Source: Odoribacter sp. AF15-53
GTDB taxonomy: Bacteria > Bacteroidota > Bacteroidia > Bacteroidales > Marinifilaceae
Direction of reading: 5' to 3'
Assembly: GCF_003479425.1 (NCBI RefSeq)
Contig: NZ_QUHC01000003.1
Coordinates: forward strand, 248,001-312,000
Length of the DNA stretch: 64,000 nucleotides
Shown here: positions 9,364 through 17,953 of the stretch, piece after piece
Position numbering within the stretch: the stretch's first letter is position 1
Layout of the letters: the number at the start of each line of letters is the position of its first letter
Notes under the pieces: model-generated
The model's database searches: none
Seen by the model: only the letters and a program-made list of their open reading frames with translations
Told to the model about the DNA's origin: nothing
Translations under genes and position numbers: made by a program

Positions 9364-10222
9364 TCGTGTAGAATGTCAAGTGTTTAGTTTTGTGAGAATG
9401 AAGATATTTATCAATTTCCTGTTCTAAACTGCCTAGTTGGTGAAAACCGCTATTAATGATGATTCCATTCCGGTCAATCAACACTTTGTGCGGAATTCCC
9501 CGGATAGCGTACCAAAGGGCAACAGGGTCTTTCCAGCCTAATAGATTACTCCCGTCTATCCAAGGAATTTTTTCTTCCTCGTAGGCTTTCTCCCAAGCTT
9601 TTTCATTATCATCCAGCGATATACTGACAACTTCGAGGCCTTTTTCGTGATAGTCTGTATATATCTTTTTAATAGAGGGCATGGTTGCCCGGCAGGCTCC
9701 ACACCAAGAAGCCCAAAAGTCGATAAGAACGAGTTTGTGTTTTTTGTACACATCTGATAATTTGATCGTTTTACCATCGTGTCCTTTTATCTCGAAATCA
9801 ATACATTTTTGGCCGGGAACATTCATTCTTGCGTATTTGATAAATTCGAAATTACGTTGACAAGCTTCTGTTTGCTGTACTCGGGGAGAAAATAGCTTCA
9901 ACTCGGCTTCAAATTCGTCCAAGGATAAGAAATTACGTACGTAAATATCCAGTACTTTCAAGAATCGTTCGTCATCTCTATTGTTCCGGAGGGCAGTTTT
10001 GGCAAACTCGACCTTTTCTTTTACCAGTACCTGATGTTTTTTATAAACGCTATCTTTGTACTCTTGGGTAAAATCATTCTTACCCCATATCACTTTTCGA
10101 TACTCGTTTTCTTGTTTCTCGATCAGGGACATTTCTTTCTTGAACTCCTCGTATCTATCCTGTGCGAATAAGCTGATGCAAGGGCAAAATAAGAGAATAA
10201 TGACTATAAATATGTTTCTCAT
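9338..10222 (-). CDS. TlpA-like thioredoxin (locus B)
   Basis: 294 residues with a signal peptide (about 1-21, ending SLFAQ). A helical N-terminal region is followed by a TlpA/AhpC-type thioredoxin domain with active site W173-C-G-A-C177; Gly-Ala between the cysteines differs from the Gly-Pro of most of its neighbours. It is probably a periplasmic thiol-disulfide protein. It is the last gene of locus B, 20 nt after the lipoprotein gene. The final ~8-15 codons and the stop lie within DNA that on the other strand belongs to the BRO-type pseudogene. The natural C-terminus may therefore have been replaced by a chance extension (residues KLLPPTTF). The domain itself looks complete. Confidence 0.85.
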   Translation of the reverse strand: MRNIFIVIILLFCPCISLFAQDRYEEFKKEMSLIEKQENEYRKVIWGKNDFTQEYKDSVYKKHQVLVKEKVEFAKTALRNNRDDERFLKVLDIYVRNFLSLDEFEAELKLFSPRVQQTEACQRNFEFIKYARMNVPGQKCIDFEIKGHDGKTIKLSDVYKKHKLVLIDFWASWCGACRATMPSIKKIYTDYHEKGLEVVSISLDDNEKAWEKAYEEEKIPWIDGSNLLGWKDPVALWYAIRGIPHKVLIDRNGIIINSGFHQLGSLEQEIDKYLHSHKTKHLTFYTKLLPPTTF

Positions 10223-10242
10223 GATGTTATATGATCAAATCG

Positions 10243-11181
10243 TTATTGTTTTTTAGCTACTGCCTGGAACTTACACTGAATTGTCGGGTAGATTAAAGAT
10301 GATATTTTCACGTTCAAGATACCCCGTCTTCCATCCTGATTCTCGAAACCGATGACACTTCCCGTTGTTACCTCTACTTTGTCCAGTGGATTTGAGAAAT
10401 CCATTCGTTCCAGTTCTGTATCCCCGACAAGGTTAAAATTAACATCGTCTAATTGTATGAATTTCGTGGTTCTCATGGTTGAGGCGTCATAATCCATGCC
10501 GTCCGCTACAAATAATACTTGTGTTTCTTTGTTGGCCGGGTTTAAGAAATAATGTTTCCCGTCGCTCGCTGTGTAGGCTGCGACATCTATTTCATCTTTG
10601 TTTTTCACGTAACTACTGTTCGAATAAGCCTTGTATTTTGCGGGATTAAAAAACATGCTTCCCTGTGTTTTCCCGGCAAGCTTGTACAGCCATAACCAAC
10701 TCGTGTTCCGAACATAATTCACGATTTTAAAACAGGATTTTATACTTCCGGATTTTCCCTTGTCATTATACGCTTTGAAAGTCATGCTGAGTACTTCGCC
10801 CACGATGTTCTTATCATTGGGGACGATGACGGGATAAATCAACATCACGGAGGAAACGGGACGGGACAGTTTTCCCTCTTCGTCTAGCGTCAATGCTAAC
10901 GTCTCGTCAACTAAGGCAAACCGGATAGAATCTTTTAGCTCGTTGAAATCATGACTTTTCTCCACTATTTCAATGCGGCGTAGAGCGGCCCCGTTGGTTG
11001 AGGCTATAAATTTGAAACTTATCGTGTCTCCCGGTAAGGCGACCACGGTGTCTACCGTTTCCATTAACGCCATATTTACCCCATCGGAGGGTTCCAGCAC
11101 ATCGTTGAGGGAACAGGCCGCAAACAAGGATATTATAACTGATACCCACAATCCATTTTTCAATATATTCGTTTTCATCAT
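10243..11181 (-). CDS. Lipoprotein of unknown family in susCD locus B
   Basis: 312 residues with a lipoprotein signal (Cys in LFAACSLNDV). An N-terminal Ig-like beta segment of about 130 residues is followed by a mixed C-terminal part with several Trp/Tyr-rich strands (around TSWLWLYKL). I do not recognise a named family. Position after SusD is where SusE/SusF-type or other surface ligand-binding lipoproteins occur, so a substrate-binding or accessory role at the cell surface is likely (inference). It lies 6 nt after the SusD stop and 20 nt before the thioredoxin gene, so it is in the same transcript. It does not carry the DDKGNY start of the PKD-like proteins or an obvious DUF4843 pattern. 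Confidence 0.7.
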   Translation of the reverse strand: MMKTNILKNGLWVSVIISLFAACSLNDVLEPSDGVNMALMETVDTVVALPGDTISFKFIASTNGAALRRIEIVEKSHDFNELKDSIRFALVDETLALTLDEEGKLSRPVSSVMLIYPVIVPNDKNIVGEVLSMTFKAYNDKGKSGSIKSCFKIVNYVRNTSWLWLYKLAGKTQGSMFFNPAKYKAYSNSSYVKNKDEIDVAAYTASDGKHYFLNPANKETQVLFVADGMDYDASTMRTTKFIQLDDVNFNLVGDTELERMDFSNPLDKVEVTTGSVIGFENQDGRRGILNVKISSLIYPTIQCKFQAVAKKQ

Positions 11182-11187
11182 ATTTAA

Positions 11188-12609
11188 TTATAAAGGTTTT
11201 TGCTCTACTACAAAATTGTGTTCCAGTTCAGCCTTGGGAATGGGGAAACACAACTGATCATCGTTCTCGAAGTTCGGATTCATCTCCTTTAATTTCCGGT
11301 TACCTCCGTCCGCGTATCTCACGGTAAGGTAAAATATAGCCCCGTTTTCCATCCCGATTTCCCGTATATTCTCCCGGAATATTTCTTCCAGTACTTCCGA
11401 ATGAGAATTGTAGTTGGCAACATCAAATGTTGTATTACCGGAACGATTCCGCAAGACGTTCAACACGTCCAGACAATCTTTCAGGGGTGCGTTCGTGCGA
11501 GCCATGGCTTCTGCCTTGATCAGGTACATCTGGGCTACCCGCATGTAGTACATCGGGCAATCGCCGGAAGTAACGTAATGCTTTTTCCATACCAGCGTCT
11601 TTCGTGCCGCCGTTCCGTTGCCGAGCATGACGGAGTCGAAGGTCTCCTCGTAACGTTTATCTTCTTTCGTCAGAATCTCGAAATACATGTCTGTCGGTTT
11701 ATAGGTTGCACCGCCGAACATCTTGAAGAGGCTCCCCACGTTATCATCCATTGTAGGAGGTGTCTTGATATGTCTCGTGAACATCAACTCTTTTGAATCG
11801 TACCCTTTGGTAAAGATATCACCATATTTGTCTTCCAGCCCGAATTCATCACTACCGATCACCTCGTTTGCCAACTGAATCGCTTCCGTGTAATCTCCTT
11901 CCTCCCCGCGGTTCATCAATATATCTGCTTTGAAAGCTTTGGCGGTTGTTGCGCAGGTGCGATATTTGGAATAAAACCGGGGACCGTATTTGATGGCGTA
12001 ATCCAAGTCTTCGAATATCTTCTCGTAACTCTCCTTCACGGAACTACGCCCCATGCTATTATTCGAAATCGAGGAGGGTTCCAGACGAATAATGGGGCCT
12101 AGAGGGCTATTTATATCCCAGAAATAACCGTATCTCCTTAGCAGGAAAGCGTGTCCGAACGCACGGGCGAACTTTGCTTCTGCTAGCATTTCTGTCTTCC
12201 GGTTTTCTCCAAACAGGTTTTCGGATAATTTTTCCACGTAGTAAATGAAGTTATTAGCCGCGTTTACCATTTTGTAAGCTGTTTCCCAAGGTTCGGCAAC
12301 GTACGAGTATTCTTCTGTCAATTTGAAGCCTAACAGGCCGTCTGTCTCGAATGTTCCCCGGTAAGTCCCGTTTAACAGGCCTGTGCGGTATTCGTTATCA
12401 CAGATGTAATACGCGCTCATCGTTCCGTATCCTTGTAAATTCGAGAAGATGCCATTTAATGCCGTTTCTGCGGATGTCTCGTTCGTGATTGCGTTTTCCC
12501 CGACCAGATCATGAGGGGGAAGTTCGTCGTCGAACATGCTGTCACATCCTGTTATTGAAAAAAGAAACAATAAGCTGTATATAAATATCTTGTTCATAAT
12601 CAAAATCAT
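11188..12609 (-). CDS. SusD/RagB family surface lipoprotein (locus B)
   Basis: 473 residues. The start is MILIMNKIFIY; translation may begin at the second Met, giving a more usual lipoprotein signal with Cys in SITGCDSMFD. SusD signatures are present: AKFARAFGHAFLLRRYGYFW in the N-terminal TPR region and RVAQMYLIKAEAMAR in the C-terminal RagB domain. It pairs with the SusC at 12606-15896, whose stop overlaps this start by 4 nt (ATGA), a sign of translational coupling. It is only distantly like the SusD proteins of loci A, C and E and is closer in layout to that of locus D. Confidence 0.95.
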   Translation of the reverse strand: MILIMNKIFIYSLLFLFSITGCDSMFDDELPPHDLVGENAITNETSAETALNGIFSNLQGYGTMSAYYICDNEYRTGLLNGTYRGTFETDGLLGFKLTEEYSYVAEPWETAYKMVNAANNFIYYVEKLSENLFGENRKTEMLAEAKFARAFGHAFLLRRYGYFWDINSPLGPIIRLEPSSISNNSMGRSSVKESYEKIFEDLDYAIKYGPRFYSKYRTCATTAKAFKADILMNRGEEGDYTEAIQLANEVIGSDEFGLEDKYGDIFTKGYDSKELMFTRHIKTPPTMDDNVGSLFKMFGGATYKPTDMYFEILTKEDKRYEETFDSVMLGNGTAARKTLVWKKHYVTSGDCPMYYMRVAQMYLIKAEAMARTNAPLKDCLDVLNVLRNRSGNTTFDVANYNSHSEVLEEIFRENIREIGMENGAIFYLTVRYADGGNRKLKEMNPNFENDDQLCFPIPKAELEHNFVVEQKPL

Positions 12610-15600
12610 TTAATGGTTACTTTCACTCCGAAATTGAATGTTCTGGTTTTGGGATAAGCTTCCGTGTCGATAGAGGCTCCTTGAATCGCGTCACTACTCC
12701 ACGATTCGGGAGAAGGGCCGGGGTAAGACGTGAAAGTACACACGTTGTTTGCGGAAGCGAAAACGCTGATGTTGCCGAATATCTTTGTCTTGTCCACGAT
12801 ATGCTTGGGGAACCTGTATTCCAGATTGACATTTTGTATTTTCAGGTACGAGGCGTTATAAACGGAGAAGTCTGTAAAATCGTTGTTGTAGAAATCCAGA
12901 CGCACGCACGGGTAGTTACTGTCCGGGTTTTCCGGGGTCCAGCGTTTTAGCGCGACATCCAACACGTTCGCCGTTCCCGTGGAAGCGAAATTGAATTGAT
13001 TGGCTTCTGCCGTCCAGGCTTTTTGAGCCCCATAACTAAATGTACCTTGCATGCTTAGAGTGAGACCTTTCCAACTTAAACGGGTATTGAACCCGCCCTC
13101 GAAATCCGGGCGGGAACATCCTAGCACGATTTTGTCTTCATGGTTACCATATACTTTATTAACCCTGCCGTCACCATCCTGATCGACAAATTTTAAATCC
13201 CCGGGTATGGTTTTGCGGTAAGAATATTGTTCCTGATACTGGTAGTCCGGGTTCAGGGATTCGTAGTAATCAATTTCCTCCTGAGAACGGAAAACACCAT
13301 CTGTTTCAAAACCGTAGATCAGTCCTAGTGATTCGCCTTCTCGGATAACCGTGTTTGTCAGGTAGGTCTGTCCCGGGGCCGAGATATATTCCGCATCAAG
13401 CCCGGTAATTTTATTCTTGTTTTTCCCGATATTAAAACCGAAAGACCAGTTCCAGTCTTTGTTCTGGATGATCGTGGCAGAGATATCGAATTCGATTCCT
13501 TTGTTCTCGATGTTGGCGAAATTCACGCTGGTTGATCCCATTCCTGTACTCAATGCCATGGTGAAAGGATATAACAATCCTTTCGTGGTTTTCTTGTAAA
13601 CGCCCAAAGAACCTCTTATCCTCTGATTTTTCAGGAAGCCGAAATCCAATCCCAGATCATATTGTTGGGTGGATTCCCATTTCAATTCGTTGTTACCGAT
13701 CTGACTCGGTATCGTTGCCGGCATGTTTTGATAATCTGTCGATGAATACAGGGTTCTCCACCCGTATTCGCCAACCCACCCGTTACCGGTTTTTCCCCAT
13801 CCTGCACGGATTTTCAGGAAAGATAGCCACCGGGAATTTTTCATGAAGTTTTCTTCGGAAACGATCCAGGCCGCGGCAAATGACGGGAATGTACCCCACC
13901 TGTATTTCGGGGAGAATTTGGAGGAACCGTCCGAACGTATTGTCCCGGTCAGTAAATAACGATCCATGAATTTATACTCGATCCTTCCCACGAAAGATAG
14001 TAATACCGATCCGCTGGCACTACCGGACACGGCCCCGTATTTGTACGGGTTAGCTCCCTGCCATATTGCATTCTGCACGTAGTCGTCCGGAAAATCGGTC
14101 ATTGACAATGTGTAGTATTCCGACTCTTCATCATTATAGTTTCCTGCCAAGACGGCTGTTAACCTGTGATTTTCACCGAAACTCTTCATGTATGACAAAC
14201 GAGCTTCGAATTCCTTGCTGTCTGTTTTGCTATGCGTTTTTCTCCCGTAACCTTTTTGATCTCCCCAGTAGCCACTACCTGCCTGTGTACGGCTGGACTG
14301 GTACGCGTAACGCTCTCCTTTTCGTGTTTGATACGTGTATTGGGTTATCAGGGTTAATTCAGGCAAAATCCGGAATTCCAGGTTTCCCGTGAGTCGTACA
14401 TTATGATCTTCGCTTTCCGTCGTGTTTTCTTCCATTTCTATGATTGGATTCACGACATAATAGGTCCGTCCGGAATAAAGGTATGAATGTAAATACAGGG
14501 AACCGTCGTCATTGTAAGCTTTTATATCGGGGCGGGCTTTCGCCGCGGAGGACAGGCCCGCGTTATTACTTAACCGGTCGGACAGGGTCCCGGAAACTTT
14601 CACGGAAGCTTTTATCCATTTGTTAATGTCCGCGTTAAAACCGATATCATACGTATACCTCTCGTAATTTGTCCCTTTAACTTGCCCTAATTCATCCGTG
14701 TAGCCTAAAGAAGCATTATATCCGAAAGAGCTACCCCCACCGCGGACAGAAATTTTATGTTGCTGTTTGGAGCCGTCCCGCATGATATATTTCATCCACG
14801 GGGTGTTTGCCTCCCCGAAGAAATCCGATGCGGCAAAAGTCGAGTATTTAGAGTATTTGGTGATATCGTCATACCCCTCCGCTTTCGCCCCGTTGCGAAC
14901 GGCTTCCATGACCAACATTTTGAATTCATCCGTGGTCAATGTATTTACATCCGAAACAAGGCTCGTTATACTGTAATCATAGCTATAATTGATTACCGGT
15001 TTTTGATTACGTCCTCCTCCTTTCGTCATGATCATGATGACTCCAGCTGCTGCTCTCGAACCGTATATTGCCGCTGAAGAAGCTCCTTTCAAAATGTCAA
15101 TACTCTGGATATCATCGGGATTCAACTCGTTGATGTCGAAATCACTTGTCATCGGGACGTTATCAACCACGATTAGAGGAGAGGTAGCCCCGCTTAAGGA
15201 AGGAACACCCCGAATTTCTAACCGGGCAGGGCTACCGGGAGCCCCGTCTCCCGCCAAGATGCTCAGACCGGGAATCTGTCCCTGCATCATGTGGGCCACG
15301 CTTGTTGCTGTTGATTCTTCGATAATGCGGGAATCAAAGCTTGCCACGGAGCCGGTTAGATCTTTTTTCGTCGTTGTTCCGTACCCGATAACGACTACTT
15401 CCTCCACCTCGCTCACGTCTTCTTCCAGCACAACATTCAACGTTTGTTGGCCTGTCCATTTTATTTCTTTCGTTTTCATTCCTATGAATGAAAATTGTAG
15501 CACTAGGGAATCTTGTTTTTCCACGTTCATCGTGTATTCGCCTTTTACATCCGTGGATACACCAATTGTAGTACCCTTGATCAAGATCGTAACTCCCGGT

Positions 15601-15896
15601 AGAGGGGTTCCCTTCTTGTCTTTCACGTTACCCCGGATGACAATCATCTCTTTTTCCGTGTCATTCACCGACGTTTCAGACATGGAAAATCTTTTCTCGT
15701 TGGTTACCTCGCTTTTCGTGACATGCTCTTTCATTTCCACGTGGTGTTTCGTGGGAGCGGCATTCGACAATAAAGGTAAACAACATAAGAATGGTAATAC
15801 GATAAGTCCCCATGCCTTTTGTCTCTGGGGTGATTTCGTTTTCACGGATGCGAGTACTCTCTTTTTCCTCGCTTTTGTTTGTGGATTTTTTTTCAT
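12606..15896 (-). CDS. SusC/RagA-type TonB-dependent receptor (locus B)
   Basis: 1,096 residues. A long basic N-terminus (about 28 residues) precedes the hydrophobic signal core at 29-46. A carboxypeptidase-regulatory-like beta domain lies at about 85-158 (motif GTPLPGVTILIKGTT), then the TonB-box-like EEVVVIGYGTTTKKDLTGSV, a plug with SIDILKGASSAAIYGSRAA, and the beta barrel. No STN domain precedes the regulatory-like domain and no sigma/FecR pair is adjacent, unlike loci C-E. Regulation therefore probably differs; a divergent XRE-type gene begins 540 bp upstream. It forms the TonB-driven import channel for an unknown ligand with SusD at 11188. Confidence 0.95.
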   Translation of the reverse strand: MKKNPQTKARKKRVLASVKTKSPQRQKAWGLIVLPFLCCLPLLSNAAPTKHHVEMKEHVTKSEVTNEKRFSMSETSVNDTEKEMIVIRGNVKDKKGTPLPGVTILIKGTTIGVSTDVKGEYTMNVEKQDSLVLQFSFIGMKTKEIKWTGQQTLNVVLEEDVSEVEEVVVIGYGTTTKKDLTGSVASFDSRIIEESTATSVAHMMQGQIPGLSILAGDGAPGSPARLEIRGVPSLSGATSPLIVVDNVPMTSDFDINELNPDDIQSIDILKGASSAAIYGSRAAAGVIMIMTKGGGRNQKPVINYSYDYSITSLVSDVNTLTTDEFKMLVMEAVRNGAKAEGYDDITKYSKYSTFAASDFFGEANTPWMKYIMRDGSKQQHKISVRGGGSSFGYNASLGYTDELGQVKGTNYERYTYDIGFNADINKWIKASVKVSGTLSDRLSNNAGLSSAAKARPDIKAYNDDGSLYLHSYLYSGRTYYVVNPIIEMEENTTESEDHNVRLTGNLEFRILPELTLITQYTYQTRKGERYAYQSSRTQAGSGYWGDQKGYGRKTHSKTDSKEFEARLSYMKSFGENHRLTAVLAGNYNDEESEYYTLSMTDFPDDYVQNAIWQGANPYKYGAVSGSASGSVLLSFVGRIEYKFMDRYLLTGTIRSDGSSKFSPKYRWGTFPSFAAAWIVSEENFMKNSRWLSFLKIRAGWGKTGNGWVGEYGWRTLYSSTDYQNMPATIPSQIGNNELKWESTQQYDLGLDFGFLKNQRIRGSLGVYKKTTKGLLYPFTMALSTGMGSTSVNFANIENKGIEFDISATIIQNKDWNWSFGFNIGKNKNKITGLDAEYISAPGQTYLTNTVIREGESLGLIYGFETDGVFRSQEEIDYYESLNPDYQYQEQYSYRKTIPGDLKFVDQDGDGRVNKVYGNHEDKIVLGCSRPDFEGGFNTRLSWKGLTLSMQGTFSYGAQKAWTAEANQFNFASTGTANVLDVALKRWTPENPDSNYPCVRLDFYNNDFTDFSVYNASYLKIQNVNLEYRFPKHIVDKTKIFGNISVFASANNVCTFTSYPGPSPESWSSDAIQGASIDTEAYPKTRTFNFGVKVTIK

Positions 15897-16087
15897 ACTT
15901 TTGATTGTTGATTGATTAATAGGAATGTGAATTAATTAACGTCAGGGAGTGTATTCTTAGTGTCTGAAGCCAGAATGCACTTCCGTTTTTATTTTTCCTT
16001 GTTTTATACACGAAATCGGGAATCCTAGACTCAATTGTATGTATAACTTCGATTATATTGATGCAATTGCAAAATGATTTAGATATT

Positions 16088-16168
16088 TTATTTGGGAACA
16101 GGTTTCAGGATATCCGCTATAATCTGATGAGGCTTATTTCTTGATAAGGGTAATACATTCTGTTTCAT
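16088..16168 (-). CDS. Possible 26-codon leader ORF upstream of susC (locus B)
   Basis: It reads ATG to TAA on the minus strand, beginning MKQNVLPLSRNK and ending PVPK. It lies inside the long leader in front of the locus B SusC gene, about 190 bp upstream of that start. An A-rich AACGAAACAATT stretch precedes the ATG, similar to many starts in this window. It has no recognisable family and could be chance. Reported only because the leader is otherwise unexplained. Confidence 0.15.
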   Translation of the reverse strand: MKQNVLPLSRNKPHQIIADILKPVPK

Positions 16169-16359
16169 AATTGTTTCGTTAAATGGTTAAAGAAAATACA
16201 TTTTATTCCACTCTTATTCACAATATTAGCAATACAGGTGCCTTTTTAAAAGGCATAACTTCCCTTCTGGCATTTCTGCCTCTCCATAAAATTTTCGTTT
16301 GTTTTTTGCACGTGCGAACGTGATTAACTGGACGATCCCCTCTACATAATTCAATAATG

Positions 16360-16390
16360 CAAATATAGGGTACAGTTATTACTATTCCAA
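16360..16390 (-). promoter_or_regulatory. Bacteroidetes-type promoter for locus B susC
   Basis: On the minus strand, TATATTTG (16360-16367) matches the -7 consensus TAnnTTTG, and a TTG (16388-16390) lies 20 nt upstream as a partial -33 box. Expected transcription start is near 16353. Confidence 0.5.
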
Positions 16391-16435
16391 GTTTTAAGTG
16401 AAAAATCTTTTCTTTATCATTAAAATCTTTTCAAA

Positions 16436-16846
16436 ATGATAGCTACAAAGGAACCTAAAAAGACTGAAATCGAGTTGTTTATAATTAAGAAAGTAAGGGA
16501 GTTAAGGGAAGCAAGGAATGTTGGTCAAAAGAAATTGTCGCTTGAATTGAAATTATCAATCTCTTACGTGGGACAAGCAGAAGATATTTATAATGACGTA
16601 AAATATAATCTTAATCATCTGAATGAGATAGCTAGATATTTTAATGTTCCTTTTTCCTATTTCTTTCCCGAAACTCATCTTGAAAAAGATTGCATCGAGG
16701 AGTATTTGGAAAAACATCCTAAAGTAAAAGCTAGGTACGAGCAGACAATGAAAAGGTATGAAGAGAAAGCACTAAAGAAAGCAGAAGAACAAGAAAAAAT
16801 GAAAAAGGGGAGAACTGCGACAAAAGGAAAAACTAAAAAGAAGTAA
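16436..16846 (+). CDS. XRE-like helix-turn-helix protein
   Basis: 136 residues. An N-terminal helix-turn-helix of XRE/Cro type spans about residues 15-75 (REARNVGQKKLSLELKLSIS, then NLNHLNEIARYFNVPFSYFF). A short charged linker and a very Lys-rich C-terminal tail (about residues 115-136) follow. It probably binds DNA as a small regulator. It is divergent from the locus B SusC gene across a 539-bp gap, making it a candidate regulator of that locus (inference). It could equally be a remnant of a mobile element, since XRE genes are common there and a BRO-type fragment lies at the other end of locus B. Confidence 0.75.
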   Translation: MIATKEPKKTEIELFIIKKVRELREARNVGQKKLSLELKLSISYVGQAEDIYNDVKYNLNHLNEIARYFNVPFSYFFPETHLEKDCIEEYLEKHPKVKARYEQTMKRYEEKALKKAEEQEKMKKGRTATKGKTKKK

Positions 16847-16942
16847 TTTTCTTGCAGCCTCCATAAGATACGAATGTTTCCTGTTATTTAGGAGAGAGAT
16901 TTGCGATGATTTTTTTCCTATTTTAGGAAATATTCTATTTTT

Positions 16943-16979
16943 ACCCCAAAAAGAAAGCCACCTACTTTCGTAAGTGGCT
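16943..16979 (-). terminator. Rho-independent terminator after tRNA-Lys
   Basis: A stem formed by AGCCAC (16956-16961) and GTGGCT (16974-16979), extended inward by further pairs, is followed on the minus strand by TTTCTTTTT. It starts 9 nt beyond the tRNA 3' end. Confidence 0.75.
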
Positions 16980-16988
16980 CATTTTAGG

Positions 16989-17061
16989 TGACCTCGGTGG
17001 GACTCGAACCCACGGCCCATTGATTAAGAGTCAATTGCTCTACCAGCTGAGCTACGAAGTC
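16989..17061 (-). tRNA. tRNA-Lys (anticodon CTT)
   Basis: 73 nt on the minus strand. The acceptor stem pairs GACTTCG with CGAGGTC (one G-U). The D arm contains GCTCAGCTGGTAGAGC, the anticodon stem is TTGA/TCAA around loop CTCTTAA (anticodon CTT), and the T arm contains GGTTCGAGTCC. The 3' CCA is not encoded; ACCT follows the stem. A terminator hairpin follows at 16956-16979. Confidence 0.95.
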
Positions 17062-17134
17062 TTCCTTGTTGCAAGTGGTTTTAACCGTTTTGCGGGTGCA
17101 AATATGCAACAATATTTTTTAATCTGCAAGAAAA

Positions 17135-17851
17135 TTATTCTTTAATGTTGTGATAAACGTTAGTTACGTCATCATCTTCTTCTAATTTTTCCAGCAGTTT
17201 GTCGACAGTTTCTCTCTGTTCCTCGGTTAACTCTTTTGTATCAAGAGGGATACGCTCGAATTCTCCACTTACCATTTCGTAGTGGTTATCTTCGAGATAT
17301 TTTTGGATGGCTCCGAATGATTCAAATGCCCCGTAAATGATCACGTGGTTTTCTTCGTCCTCGAAGATTTCGTCAGCCCCGTAATCAATCATTTCCAATT
17401 CGAATTCTTCCAAGTCAAAATTTTCCGGTCGGGTAATTTTGAACACGCATTTCCGTTCGAAAAGGAAATCCAAGCTACCCGTGGTACCGAGCGAGCCACC
17501 ATATTTGGAGAAACAATGGCGTACATTGGCAACAGTCCGGGTATTGTTGTCGGTAGCAGCCTCTACAACGACAGCGATTCCGAAAGGAGCGTATCCCTCG
17601 TACACGATTTCTTTATAGTCTGAAGTATCTTTTGAAACGGCACGTTTGATCGCCCGTTCTACGTTTTCCTTCGGCATGTTTTCGGCCTTGGCATTCTGGA
17701 TGAGGATACGTAGACGCGTGTTGTTTGCTGGATCCGGACCCCCGGCTTTTACGGCAATATCAATTTCTTTTCCTATTCTGGTAAACGTACGGGCCATGTT
17801 GCCCCATCTTTTTAGCTTCCGCGCTTTGCGGTATTCGAACGCTCTTCCCAT
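17135..17851 (-). CDS. yebC: YebC/PmpR family protein
   Basis: 238 residues, the usual length. The family N-terminus is clear: MGRAFEYRKARKLKRWG, then ARTFTRIGKEI and AGGPDPANNTRLRILIQNAK, followed by the three-domain YebC arrangement and an acidic C-terminal segment. Members are cytoplasmic; some were described as transcriptional regulators, and recent work on the family links it to translation of proline-rich stretches. It lies just beyond the tRNA-Lys gene on the same strand, with a 73-nt gap. Start MGR is the conserved one. Confidence 0.93.
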   Translation of the reverse strand: MGRAFEYRKARKLKRWGNMARTFTRIGKEIDIAVKAGGPDPANNTRLRILIQNAKAENMPKENVERAIKRAVSKDTSDYKEIVYEGYAPFGIAVVVEAATDNNTRTVANVRHCFSKYGGSLGTTGSLDFLFERKCVFKITRPENFDLEEFELEMIDYGADEIFEDEENHVIIYGAFESFGAIQKYLEDNHYEMVSGEFERIPLDTKELTEEQRETVDKLLEKLEEDDDVTNVYHNIKE

Positions 17852-17953
17852 ATGGTGTGAATATTATATTATATATACAGTTTTGAAACGCGAATTTAGT
17901 TTTTATACTGAAAACAAAAAAGGAATTCAGTGATTTTGTGGTTGGAATGAAAC

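Larger units (their letters stand above)
15897..16435. other. 539-bp divergent intergenic region, long leader of locus B
   Basis: It lies between susC of locus B (-) and an XRE-type gene (+). A good minus-strand promoter match sits at 16360-16390, which would leave a leader of about 450 nt before the SusC start. The leader contains a small inverted repeat (16239-16255, TGCCTTTT/AAAAGGCA) and a possible 26-codon ORF (16088-16168, -). I see no known riboswitch that I can name. Confidence 0.5.

Noticed and set aside
15028..15915. 295-codon open frame on the plus strand across the SusC N-terminus of locus B
   Set aside because: Antisense shadow of a clear SusC coding region; no family pattern, no start signal.
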